Source of the DNA: Desulfatitalea tepidiphila
GTDB taxonomy: Bacteria > Desulfobacterota > Desulfobacteria > Desulfobacterales > Desulfosarcinaceae
DNA: 64,000 nt
NCBI RefSeq assembly: GCF_001293685.1
Contig: NZ_BCAG01000003.1
Coordinates: forward strand, 186,001 to 250,000
Direction of reading: 5' to 3'
The position numbers and the translations under genes are program-made. The notes under the pieces were generated by a model. The model was not told the DNA's origin, did no database searches, and saw only the letters and a list, made by a program, of their open reading frames with translations. Positions 35,969 to 43,547 of this stretch are shown here, piece after piece (position 1 is the stretch's first letter; each line of letters opens with the position of its first letter).

Positions 35969-36490
35969 ATGAGACGTGACGATGGCGGATGGAATCCCTA
36001 CCTGGCGGGAGCCCTCAGCGGAGTGGTGGGGATCTTGTCGGTGTGGCTCGCCGGCAAGTATTTCGGCGCTTCCACCTCTTTTGTGCGTACGGCAGGGCTG
36101 ATCGAGCAGCTGTTCGGTCCTGAACGGGTGGCGCAGATGGATTACTTCATCAAAACCGCCCCTAAAATCGACTGGCAGTGGATGTTCGTGGTGGGCATCT
36201 TCCTGGGCGCCTTGATCTCCGCAGTCACCTCGGGTTCTTTCAGGTGGCAGGCCGTCCCCGACATGTGGGCCGACCGTTTCGGCGCCGGCAGCACGGTCAG
36301 CCGCGCCGTGGTGGCCTTCGCGGGCGGCGTGGTGGCCATGTTCGGGGCGCGCCTCGCCGATGGGTGACCCAGCGGCCACGGGTTGAGCGGTTCGCTCCAA
36401 CTGGCGGTCAGTGGGTTCATCGCGTTGGTTTGCTTTTTTGTCGGGGGCATGATCATGGCCCGCATCGTTTACGGGGGAGGTTCAAAATGA
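35969..36490 (+). CDS. Selenocysteine-containing YeeE/YedE-family membrane protein, first half of a split transporter
   Basis: 173 residues if the TGA at 36365-36367 is read as selenocysteine (residue 133). Four to five hydrophobic helices, with GLIEQLFGPE and WMFVVGIFLGALISAV in the first part and GGVVAMFGARLADG-UGA-PSGHGLSGSLQLAVSGF across the UGA. YeeE/YedE proteins carry the hallmark GARxAxGCTSGHGxSG; here its Cys is the UGA. Downstream the frame encodes the expected last helix (IALVCFFVGGMIMARIVYG) and ends TGA 36488-36490, overlapping the next gene's ATG. A SECIS-like hairpin starts 15 bases after the UGA. AAAGGAGG precedes ATG 35969. YeeE (TsuA) imports thiosulfate through Cys-lined steps; a selenocysteine here implies transport of a sulfur or selenium species (inference). 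Confidence 0.88.
36382..36401 (+). promoter_or_regulatory. Bacterial SECIS-like hairpin after UGA 36365-36367
   Basis: GTTGAGCG (36382-36389) pairs with CGCTCCAAC (36393-36401) through eight pairs with one bulged C, closing a GTT loop; opening the top pair gives the loop GGUUC, similar to the E. coli fdhF loop GGUCU as I recall it. The loop begins about 22 bases after the UGA, in the usual range for bacterial SECIS elements. Confidence 0.7.
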
Positions 36491-37014
36491 AATTGTTGAT
36501 CTACGGATTGGTGACCGGCCTGTTGTTCGGGTTTTTTCTGCAAAAAGGGCGGGTGCTGCGCTATGACAAGCAGCTCGGTGCCCTGCGCTTGAAGGACATG
36601 ACCATCATCAAGTTCATGCTTTCCAGCGTGTGTGTCGGCATGGTGGGGATCTACCTGTTGAACGACCTGGGATTGGCCAAACTGTCGATCAAGGCCACTG
36701 TATTGGGGCCGGTGATCATCGGCGGCCTGATTTTCGGTCTCGGCTGGGGTCTGTTGGGATATTGCCCGGGAACCTCTATGGGCGCCCTCGGTGAAGGACG
36801 CTGGGACGCTGTGTGGGGCATCGTCGGCATGATCGCCGGCGCGGCCCTGTTCGCCGAGGCCTACCCCGCGCTCAAGCAGACGGTCTATACCTGGGGAGAT
36901 CTGGGCAAAATCACCTTGCCCCAGGTGCTGGGGGTCAATCATTGGGTGATCATCCCGATCTTTTTGATCGGCGCCGTGTTTTTCTTCCGTTGGCTGGAGA
37001 AAAAGGGGTTGTGA
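36487..37014 (+). CDS. YeeE/YedE-family membrane protein, second half of a split transporter
   Basis: 175 residues with four to five hydrophobic helices. The second hallmark of the family, GLLGYCPGTSMGALGEG, is present with its Cys encoded normally (near residue 95). Full-length YeeE/YedE proteins contain two such repeats in one chain; here they are two coupled genes (ATGA overlap at 36487-36490), which should form a heterodimeric channel: one half with selenocysteine, the other with cysteine. It is followed after 4 bases by a K+-channel-type gene. Confidence 0.9.
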   Translation: MKLLIYGLVTGLLFGFFLQKGRVLRYDKQLGALRLKDMTIIKFMLSSVCVGMVGIYLLNDLGLAKLSIKATVLGPVIIGGLIFGLGWGLLGYCPGTSMGALGEGRWDAVWGIVGMIAGAALFAEAYPALKQTVYTWGDLGKITLPQVLGVNHWVIIPIFLIGAVFFFRWLEKKGL

Positions 37015-37018
37015 TCTG

Positions 37019-38722
37019 ATGAAGACCATGGCCACCCAGCTGGCGCTGCTGCTCAGAATGGGGCAGCAGCGCAGCAACATGCGCCTGTTGATCAAGTTCA
37101 TGCTGGTGTTGATCTTCTTCTTTGTGATCTACAGCGTTCTGTTCCACCTCCTCATGGTTTACGAAGGCCGGGAGTACTCATGGATTACCGGGTTTTACTG
37201 GACCCTGACAACCATGTCCACCCTGGGGTTCGGCGACATCACCTTCGGCAGCGACATCGGCCGACTGTTTTCGGTGGTGGTGCTGATCAGCGGCATCGTC
37301 TTTTTGCTGGTCATGTTGCCCTTCACATTCATTCAGTTCTTCTATGCCCCCTGGCTGGAAGAACAGAACAAGGCGCGCGCACCGCGGGCTGTTCCGGAAA
37401 CCCTGTCCGGCCATGTGATCTTGACCCATTTCGACGAGGTGACCGTCAACCTGATCGATAAGTTCAATCAATATGGGGTGCCCTACGTCATCGTGACCCA
37501 TGAGCTGCAGAACGCGCTCGATTTGCACGATCTTGGGTATAAGGTGGTGGTCGGCGAGCTGGATGATCCCCAGACGTATCAACGACTTCGCATCGAGCAT
37601 GCCGCCCTGGTCGTGGTGATGAACGATGACGTCGTCGGCACCAACGTCATCTATACCCTGCGGGAGGCGAGCGACAGCGTCGTCACTGTGACCAATGCGG
37701 ATCTCGAAGACTCGGTGGACATCCTGCGATTGGCGGGCAGTACCTATGTCTTCCAATTCACCCACATGCTGGGCAAGGCGTTGGCGAGACGTGTCCTGGG
37801 GGTGAGCATGAAGGCCAATGTGATCGGCCGATTCGATCAGTTGCTGATCGCCGAAGCCCCGGCCATGCGGACCTGGCTGCAGGGCAAGACCCTGGCCGAG
37901 AGCCGTTTGCGCCAGGCCACCGGTGTCACCGTGGTCGGCCTCTGGGAGCAGAGCCGTTTCGTGATCCCGACGCCGCAGACCCGCATCGACGAGTCCACCG
38001 TTCTGGTGCTGGCCGGGACCGAAGCGCAGCTCGATCGTTTCGACCGCTCCATTGCCTTTACGGCCGATGGGGGGCCCAATCGGGCGCCGGTCATCGTGCT
38101 GGGGGGCGGCCGGGTAGGCCAGTCGGTGGCCGCAGCACTCGGCGCGCGGGGGATCGACTTCCGGGTCGTGGAGAAGCGCTCCGGCATCGTCGCCCAGGAT
38201 TCCCGTTTCATCCAGGGCAGCGCCGCCGATCGGGACACCTTGGAAAAGGCCGGTATCCGTGAAACGCCTTCGATCATCATCACCACCCACGACGATAACC
38301 TGAACATCTACCTGACTATCTACTGCCGACGATTGCGCCCTGATGTGCAGATTATCAGCCGCGCCAGCCTGGACCGCAACATCAAGACCCTGCACCGGGC
38401 CGGCGCCAATCTGGTGATGTCGTTCAGTTCCATGGTGACCACCACGATCATGAACCTGCTCGAACCCCAGCAGATGCTCATGCTCTCCGAGGGGCTCAAT
38501 GTCTTTCGCGTCGGTGTGCCCCCCAAGCTGGAAAACAAGGATCTGCTTCACATCCAGGTGCGCGAGACCACCGGTTGCAGCATCGTGGCCGTGAAGAGAA
38601 AGGATGAGTTGATGATCAATCCGGACCCGACGATCGTTCTCGAGCGCGGAGATGAACTGGTGCTGATCGGTTCGGCCGAGTCGGAAAAGATGTTCGCCGA
38701 GACATATCCGGCGGGCGGATAA
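37019..38722 (+). CDS. Two-helix potassium channel with two RCK (TrkA) regulatory units
   Basis: 567 residues. Two membrane helices (about 22-45 and 85-110) flank a selectivity filter TMSTLGFGDITFG. The first RCK unit (about 125-345; GHVILTHFDEVTVNLI) and second (about 355-560; VIVLGGGRVGQSVAAALGARG, a complete GxGxxG nucleotide-binding site) both have C-terminal TrkA-C lobes. The first Rossmann site is degraded (no GxGxxG), so only the second is likely to bind NAD or ATP. It lies 4 bases after the second YeeE gene and before the CBS gene, suggesting one transcript. Confidence 0.9.
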   Translation: MKTMATQLALLLRMGQQRSNMRLLIKFMLVLIFFFVIYSVLFHLLMVYEGREYSWITGFYWTLTTMSTLGFGDITFGSDIGRLFSVVVLISGIVFLLVMLPFTFIQFFYAPWLEEQNKARAPRAVPETLSGHVILTHFDEVTVNLIDKFNQYGVPYVIVTHELQNALDLHDLGYKVVVGELDDPQTYQRLRIEHAALVVVMNDDVVGTNVIYTLREASDSVVTVTNADLEDSVDILRLAGSTYVFQFTHMLGKALARRVLGVSMKANVIGRFDQLLIAEAPAMRTWLQGKTLAESRLRQATGVTVVGLWEQSRFVIPTPQTRIDESTVLVLAGTEAQLDRFDRSIAFTADGGPNRAPVIVLGGGRVGQSVAAALGARGIDFRVVEKRSGIVAQDSRFIQGSAADRDTLEKAGIRETPSIIITTHDDNLNIYLTIYCRRLRPDVQIISRASLDRNIKTLHRAGANLVMSFSSMVTTTIMNLLEPQQMLMLSEGLNVFRVGVPPKLENKDLLHIQVRETTGCSIVAVKRKDELMINPDPTIVLERGDELVLIGSAESEKMFAETYPAGG

Positions 38723-38758
38723 TCGGCCCGCCAAAACACCCACCAGGAGGTGTCTACG

Positions 38759-39310
38759 ATGGAAAAGATGAAAGTGCAGGAATTGATGGTTCCCGTGGAT
38801 CGATTTCCCAAGCTATCGGACCGGGCCACCTTTTATGAGGCCCTATACGCTTTGGAACATGCACAGGAACAGTTCTTGTCGGGTAAAGCCGAGCAAAGAA
38901 TTCTGCTCGTGGAAAACGAGCAAGGCAAGGTGGTCGCCAAGATGTCGCCCATCGATTTGATCCGGGGCCTGGAAACCAACTACGCCCGCGTCAACACCGA
39001 ACAGACGATCAAGCACTTCGGGCTGAGCTACATCTGGAAATCGATGCAAAAAGAGTATGGCCTGTGGGAAGATCCCTTCAAGGACCTGTGCCGCAAGGCC
39101 AACGAGGTGCACATCCGGGATTTCATCCATCCGCCCCAGGAGGGGCAGATCGTGAGTCCCGATGACACCCTGGCCAAGTGTTTTCATTTGTTCGTCATGA
39201 ATCGCCACGACAGCTTATTCGTGGTGCAGGGCGCTGACATCGTCGGTCTGCTGCGATTCACGGACGTCTACCACCGCATGTCGCAGACGATGAAAGCGTG
39301 TGCCTCGTGA
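38759..39310 (+). CDS. CBS-domain pair protein
   Basis: 183 residues from ATG 38759 (AGGAGG at 38745-38750). Two CBS repeats: VQELMVPVDRFPKLSDRATFYEAL (about 5-85) and IRDFIHPPQEGQIVSPDDTLAKCF (about 118-180), with SLFVVQGADIVGLLRFTDVY at the end. CBS pairs bind adenine nucleotides and regulate channels and enzymes. Its place between the RCK channel and the SLC13-like transporter suggests it senses energy state for one of them (inference). Confidence 0.85.
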   Translation: MEKMKVQELMVPVDRFPKLSDRATFYEALYALEHAQEQFLSGKAEQRILLVENEQGKVVAKMSPIDLIRGLETNYARVNTEQTIKHFGLSYIWKSMQKEYGLWEDPFKDLCRKANEVHIRDFIHPPQEGQIVSPDDTLAKCFHLFVMNRHDSLFVVQGADIVGLLRFTDVYHRMSQTMKACAS

Positions 39311-39394
39311 CGGGTCCGGTGCCGCCGCCTCGATGTTGACTCCGCAATCGCCGGTCGACCGGAGTGAACATCGCAATGCCCACAGGATCGATGC

Positions 39395-41191
39395 ATGGAC
39401 CTCAACTTTGACCAAAGCGTGGTGTTCGCCATTCTTGCCGGGACGCTGGTGCTTTTCGTCTGGGGGCGCTGGCGTTACGACCTGGTCGCCCTGGCGGCCC
39501 TGGTGCTGGTGTTTGTCGCCGGTCTGGTTCCGGCCGAAGAGGTTTTCCTGGGGTTTGGCCATCCGGCGGTGGTGACCGTGGCCGCGGTGCTGGTGCTCAG
39601 CCGCGGCCTGCTCAATGCCGGCGTGGTGGACGTGCTGTCGCGTCATCTGGGACGGGTGGGAACGCGCCCCGTGGCCCAGGTGGCGACGCTGACCGGGATC
39701 GTCATTTTGTGCTCCGGCTTCATGAATAACGTGGGGGCCCTGGCCTTGCTCATGCCCGTGGCCATCTGGATGTCGCGCCAGAGCGGCCGGTCGCCTTCCC
39801 TGCTGCTCATGCCACTGGCCTTCGGCTCCCTGCTGGGCGGTCTGATCACCCTGATCGGCACGCCGCCCAACATCATCATCGCCATGTATCGCGCCGAGAC
39901 GGGCCTGCCGGCCTTTGGCATGTTCGACTTCGCACTGGTCGGCGCCGTGACGGCAGCGATCGGCCTGGTTTTCATCGCCCTGATCGGATGGCGGCTGACG
40001 CCTCGGCGGGATGGACAGAGCGCGCCCGAAGAGTTGTTCGAAATCGAGGATTACATCAGCGAGGTGATCGTTCCGGAGGAGGCCAGGCTGGTCGGCCAGA
40101 CCATCTATCACCTCACCTCGGCCGTGGAAAAGGAGAGCGAAGCGACGGTGGTGGGCCTGATCCGGGGCGAGCGCCACATCGCGGCACCCTCCTGGTACGA
40201 GGTGATTCAGGCCGGCGATATCCTCATGGTCGAGGCCGCCCCCGAGGATTTGAAATCCCTGATCGACGAACAGGGGCTGTCCCTGGCCGAGTGCAAGGGC
40301 GACTGCAAGGCCACCCTGGGTTCGGATGATATCCGTCTCATGGAGGCCGTCATCACCTCTGATTCGCCGCTGCCCGGCAAGACGGCGGCCAGCATGCATC
40401 TGCGGGGAAATTTCGGGGTCAACCTGCTGGCCATTGCCCGCCGCGGCCGCCGACTCGAACGCCGGCTGGGACAGACCGAATTCGTGGTGGGCGATATTCT
40501 GCTGTTGCAGGGCAGCGACGAGTCCCTGCAGTCCATGCTCAAGACCTTCAAGTGCCTGCCGTTGGCCGAACGGGGTCTGCGCATCGGCCAACCCCGGAAG
40601 GTCGCGCTCGCCCTGGCCATCTTCGTCGCCGCCATGGTCCTTTCGGCCCTCAACGTGCTGCCGGTTCAAATCGCCTTCACCGCCGCGGCGGTACTGATGA
40701 TCGTGGTGGATCTCGTGCCCCTGGGCGACATCTACGAAAGCATCGACTGGCCGGTCATCGTGCTGCTGGGCGCCATGTTTCCCCTGGGCCATGCCCTGGA
40801 GAGCACCGGAGGGGCCCAACTCATCGCCGAACAACTGCTCCTGCTGTCGGCCCACCTCTCGCCCATGGCTACCCTGGCCGTGATCATGGGCGGCACCATG
40901 CTGCTTTCCAATGTGGTCAACAACGCCGCCGCCGCCGTGCTCATGGCGCCCATCGCCATCACCCTGGCGCGCGGCATGGAAGTATCGGTGGACCCCCTGC
41001 TGATGAGCGTGGCCGTGGGCGCCTCGTGCGCCTTTCTCACCCCCGTGGGCCATCAATCCAATGCCCTGGTCATGGCTCCCGGTGGATACCGCTTCGGCGA
41101 TTACTGGCGACTGGGCCTGCCGCTGTCCTTTCTGGTCATCATCACCGCCATACCGTTCATCTACTATTTTTGGCCCATGAGGCCGGTTTGA
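39395..41191 (+). CDS. SLC13/divalent-anion symporter-like protein with two internal TrkA-C domains
   Basis: 598 residues. The membrane half repeats carry GSLLGGLITLIGTPPNII (first) and AFLTPVGHQSNALVMAPGGYRF (second), the two re-entrant substrate motifs of the ArsB/SLC13 ion-transporter superfamily. Between them (about 210-390) lie two TrkA-C/RCK-C domains (VPEEARLVGQTIY; VITSDSPLPGKTAASM). Proteins of this type import sulfate or other dianions in several bacteria. Next to a YeeE/YedE system, a sulfur oxyanion is a reasonable guess only. It starts 84 bases after the CBS gene. Confidence 0.88.
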   Translation: MDLNFDQSVVFAILAGTLVLFVWGRWRYDLVALAALVLVFVAGLVPAEEVFLGFGHPAVVTVAAVLVLSRGLLNAGVVDVLSRHLGRVGTRPVAQVATLTGIVILCSGFMNNVGALALLMPVAIWMSRQSGRSPSLLLMPLAFGSLLGGLITLIGTPPNIIIAMYRAETGLPAFGMFDFALVGAVTAAIGLVFIALIGWRLTPRRDGQSAPEELFEIEDYISEVIVPEEARLVGQTIYHLTSAVEKESEATVVGLIRGERHIAAPSWYEVIQAGDILMVEAAPEDLKSLIDEQGLSLAECKGDCKATLGSDDIRLMEAVITSDSPLPGKTAASMHLRGNFGVNLLAIARRGRRLERRLGQTEFVVGDILLLQGSDESLQSMLKTFKCLPLAERGLRIGQPRKVALALAIFVAAMVLSALNVLPVQIAFTAAAVLMIVVDLVPLGDIYESIDWPVIVLLGAMFPLGHALESTGGAQLIAEQLLLLSAHLSPMATLAVIMGGTMLLSNVVNNAAAAVLMAPIAITLARGMEVSVDPLLMSVAVGASCAFLTPVGHQSNALVMAPGGYRFGDYWRLGLPLSFLVIITAIPFIYYFWPMRPV

Positions 41192-41522
41192 ATCGTATCG
41201 ATCCAATGGAGATGGATGCGCAGAAGTCGGTGTCGAACGGCGCTGTCACTTGAATATGAATGTCTTTAACTTAAGGCGTTCAGGGTTTCACATGGGGCGG
41301 AGGTAAACCCCGCCCCTAATGTCGTCTTGTAGCAACTGTTTGTGTTATAGCCCAAATCTTGTAGGGGCGGGTTTTACGCCCGCCCGCAACATCCGCCTAA
41401 GTCAACGACATTGAATTGCATATTGACACGCCAGGTTACTTCTGACAGGTTCACCCACTCAAATTGCGGAATTGCGCCTGCCGGCGGAATACCGAAGGGC
41501 CGGCCGGAAAACCGGGGCAGAC
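41192..41522. other. Intergenic region carrying a GC-rich inverted repeat
   Basis: 331 bases with no convincing gene. It holds a near-perfect inverted repeat (listed separately) and is otherwise unremarkable; the promoter of the downstream kinase is probably near 41400-41500. Confidence 0.6.
41303..41377. repeat. Inverted repeat, 16-base arms with one mismatch
   Basis: GTAAACCCCGCCCCTA (41303-41318) is the reverse complement of TAGGGGCGGGTTTTAC (41362-41377) except for one base; the loop is 43 bases. Short GGGGCGGG/CCCGCCC intergenic repeats of this look occur in many deltaproteobacterial genomes, so this may be a copy of a dispersed element (from memory, not checked). Confidence 0.6.
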
Positions 41523-43463
41523 ATGGACAAGGAAGCCGTTTTACTGATCGATTCAGATGGGCAGGCCGCCGACGCCCTCCATTCGATATTGCACGGTTGG
41601 GGACACCCCGTCGACATTCATCCCGACGTCCCATCGGCGCTGAACCGGTTCGACCAGACCCAACCGCCCTTCGTCCTGGTGAACACCGACCTGCCGGGCG
41701 GGGTTCGACTCGCCGTGGACATCCGGTCCGTATCATCGGATGCGATTATTTTTGCCATGGCATCCGATGATCGCCTGCCCGATATGATGCGCCGCCTGAA
41801 GGATTGGGCGGATGAGTTTCTCCGCCATCCGGTCGATGCCCTGGCACTGGACATCGCCCTGCAACGGTCACGAAAAATCAGACGGTTGATCCACGACGTC
41901 AAACACACCTGCGGCCAGGACCGTAGCGCCCAGACCTGCGATAACGTGGCCCGCGAAGTGGCCAACGAACGGTTCCTGGTGGTGCGCCAGATCATCGAAA
42001 AGATGTCTTCGTTCATCGCACAGGTGGCTTCCACGGTCGAAGGCGGCGTCAAATACTTCAACGAGCTGCCTTACTTCGTTTCCGTCCACAGCCCCGATTG
42101 CCGGGTGTTGGCGGCCAATGAGACTTCCTTGAAGTTTTTCGGCAACCGGCTCTATGCCAACAGCTGGGAGATCTACATCGGTAAACGCGCCACCCGCGAG
42201 GCCTGTCCGGTGGGGCGCACGGTGCGCAGCGGCAATGTGGAGACGACCCCCGCCTTGGTGCAATACAAGAGCGGGTCCAAGGTTCCGGTCCTCGTGCACA
42301 CGGCCCCGGTTTACGACAACGACGGCGAAGTGGCCCTGGTGCTGGAAGTCTTTGCCGGCACCCAGGAGATCGATCAACTCGCCGAACAGGTGCGCAGCAC
42401 CCAGCAGCGTTATGAAAAGCTGTTCGACGCGGTGCCGGTGCAGGTCGTTGTGCTGGATCGCCGCCACAACATCACGGCCGCCAACCGGCGGTTCAAGGAG
42501 CTGTTCGGCGACCAGATCGGCCGGAAGTTCTTCGATACCTTCAGGCCCGCGGCATTTCCCGCCTTTCGCGATCCCATCTCCCTGACCCTCGGCGACGGAT
42601 TGCCCCACCAGGGCGAGATGTCGCTCACCGGCCCGGACCATCACAACTACACGGTGATGGCCCACACTTCACCGATCATGACGGCCAGCGGCAAGCTGGT
42701 CCAGGTCCTGGCCATTCTCACCGACATCACCCAGTTTCGCCAGATGAAAGATCACATGGCCACCCTGGGCCTGATGCTCAGCACGGTGTGCCACGACATG
42801 AAGGGGTGCATCACCGGCCTCGACGCCGGGCTCTACCTGGTGGACAAGGGCTTTTACCGCAACGCGCCCGGACGCATCGAAGAGGGCCTGGATGTGATCC
42901 GCATGATGGGCGACCGGCTGCGCAAGCTGGTCTTCGGGGTGCTCTACGATGCCAAGGAGCGCCCCATGGAAATCGAGACGGTGGAGGTGCAAAAGTTCGT
43001 GGGAGACATTGCAGCGGTTTTCGAGACCCACATCCGCGGGGCGGCAATTGAGTTTATTTGCGACTTCGAGGGCTGCGACGGCGACATGCAGGTCGACCCC
43101 GGGCTGTTGCGCTCGGCCCTTTCCAACCTGCTGGAAAATGCGGTGGAGGCCTGCATCGAAGAGGATCTGAAACCAGATCACCGCATCGATTTTATCGCAG
43201 GCTCAGGTGAAGACGAGGTGGTTTTCGAAATCCGCGACAACGGCCGCGGCATTCCCGAAGAACAGCTCAAACACCTGTTCAACCTTTTTCACTCTTCCAA
43301 GGGGCAGCGGGGCACCGGCCTGGGCCTCTACATCACCGAAAAGGCGGTCCTCAAGCACGGCGGCCGCATCGACGTCTCTTCCACGCCGGGAAAGGGCACG
43401 GCTTTCAGCGTCCACCTGCCGCGACGGTTTGCCGGAACGAGTGGGGACCGAACGGAAGCATAG
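41523..43463 (+). CDS. Cytoplasmic PAS histidine kinase with degenerate N-terminal receiver
   Basis: 646 residues from ATG 41523. An N-terminal receiver-like domain (about 1-115; AVLLIDSDGQ, DLPGG) has Asn in FVLVNTDLPG where the phosphoacceptor Asp is expected, so it is probably not phosphorylated. A coiled linker and two PAS-like domains (about 170-300, 305-425) follow. The kinase core has LSTVCHDMKGCITGLDAG (phospho-His), NLLENAVEACI (N box), DNGRGIPEEQ and GTGLGLYITEKAV. No membrane helices are seen. No cognate regulator lies alongside; the nearest output proteins are the sigma-54 activators. Signal unknown. Confidence 0.9.
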   Translation: MDKEAVLLIDSDGQAADALHSILHGWGHPVDIHPDVPSALNRFDQTQPPFVLVNTDLPGGVRLAVDIRSVSSDAIIFAMASDDRLPDMMRRLKDWADEFLRHPVDALALDIALQRSRKIRRLIHDVKHTCGQDRSAQTCDNVAREVANERFLVVRQIIEKMSSFIAQVASTVEGGVKYFNELPYFVSVHSPDCRVLAANETSLKFFGNRLYANSWEIYIGKRATREACPVGRTVRSGNVETTPALVQYKSGSKVPVLVHTAPVYDNDGEVALVLEVFAGTQEIDQLAEQVRSTQQRYEKLFDAVPVQVVVLDRRHNITAANRRFKELFGDQIGRKFFDTFRPAAFPAFRDPISLTLGDGLPHQGEMSLTGPDHHNYTVMAHTSPIMTASGKLVQVLAILTDITQFRQMKDHMATLGLMLSTVCHDMKGCITGLDAGLYLVDKGFYRNAPGRIEEGLDVIRMMGDRLRKLVFGVLYDAKERPMEIETVEVQKFVGDIAAVFETHIRGAAIEFICDFEGCDGDMQVDPGLLRSALSNLLENAVEACIEEDLKPDHRIDFIAGSGEDEVVFEIRDNGRGIPEEQLKHLFNLFHSSKGQRGTGLGLYITEKAVLKHGGRIDVSSTPGKGTAFSVHLPRRFAGTSGDRTEA

Positions 43464-43547
43464 CGACACGCAGCCCTTCTATGGGCAGCCGGAGCGCAGG
43501 CATCCATCCAGTCCCGGTTCGACATCGAATCCCGACAGTATATGCGA

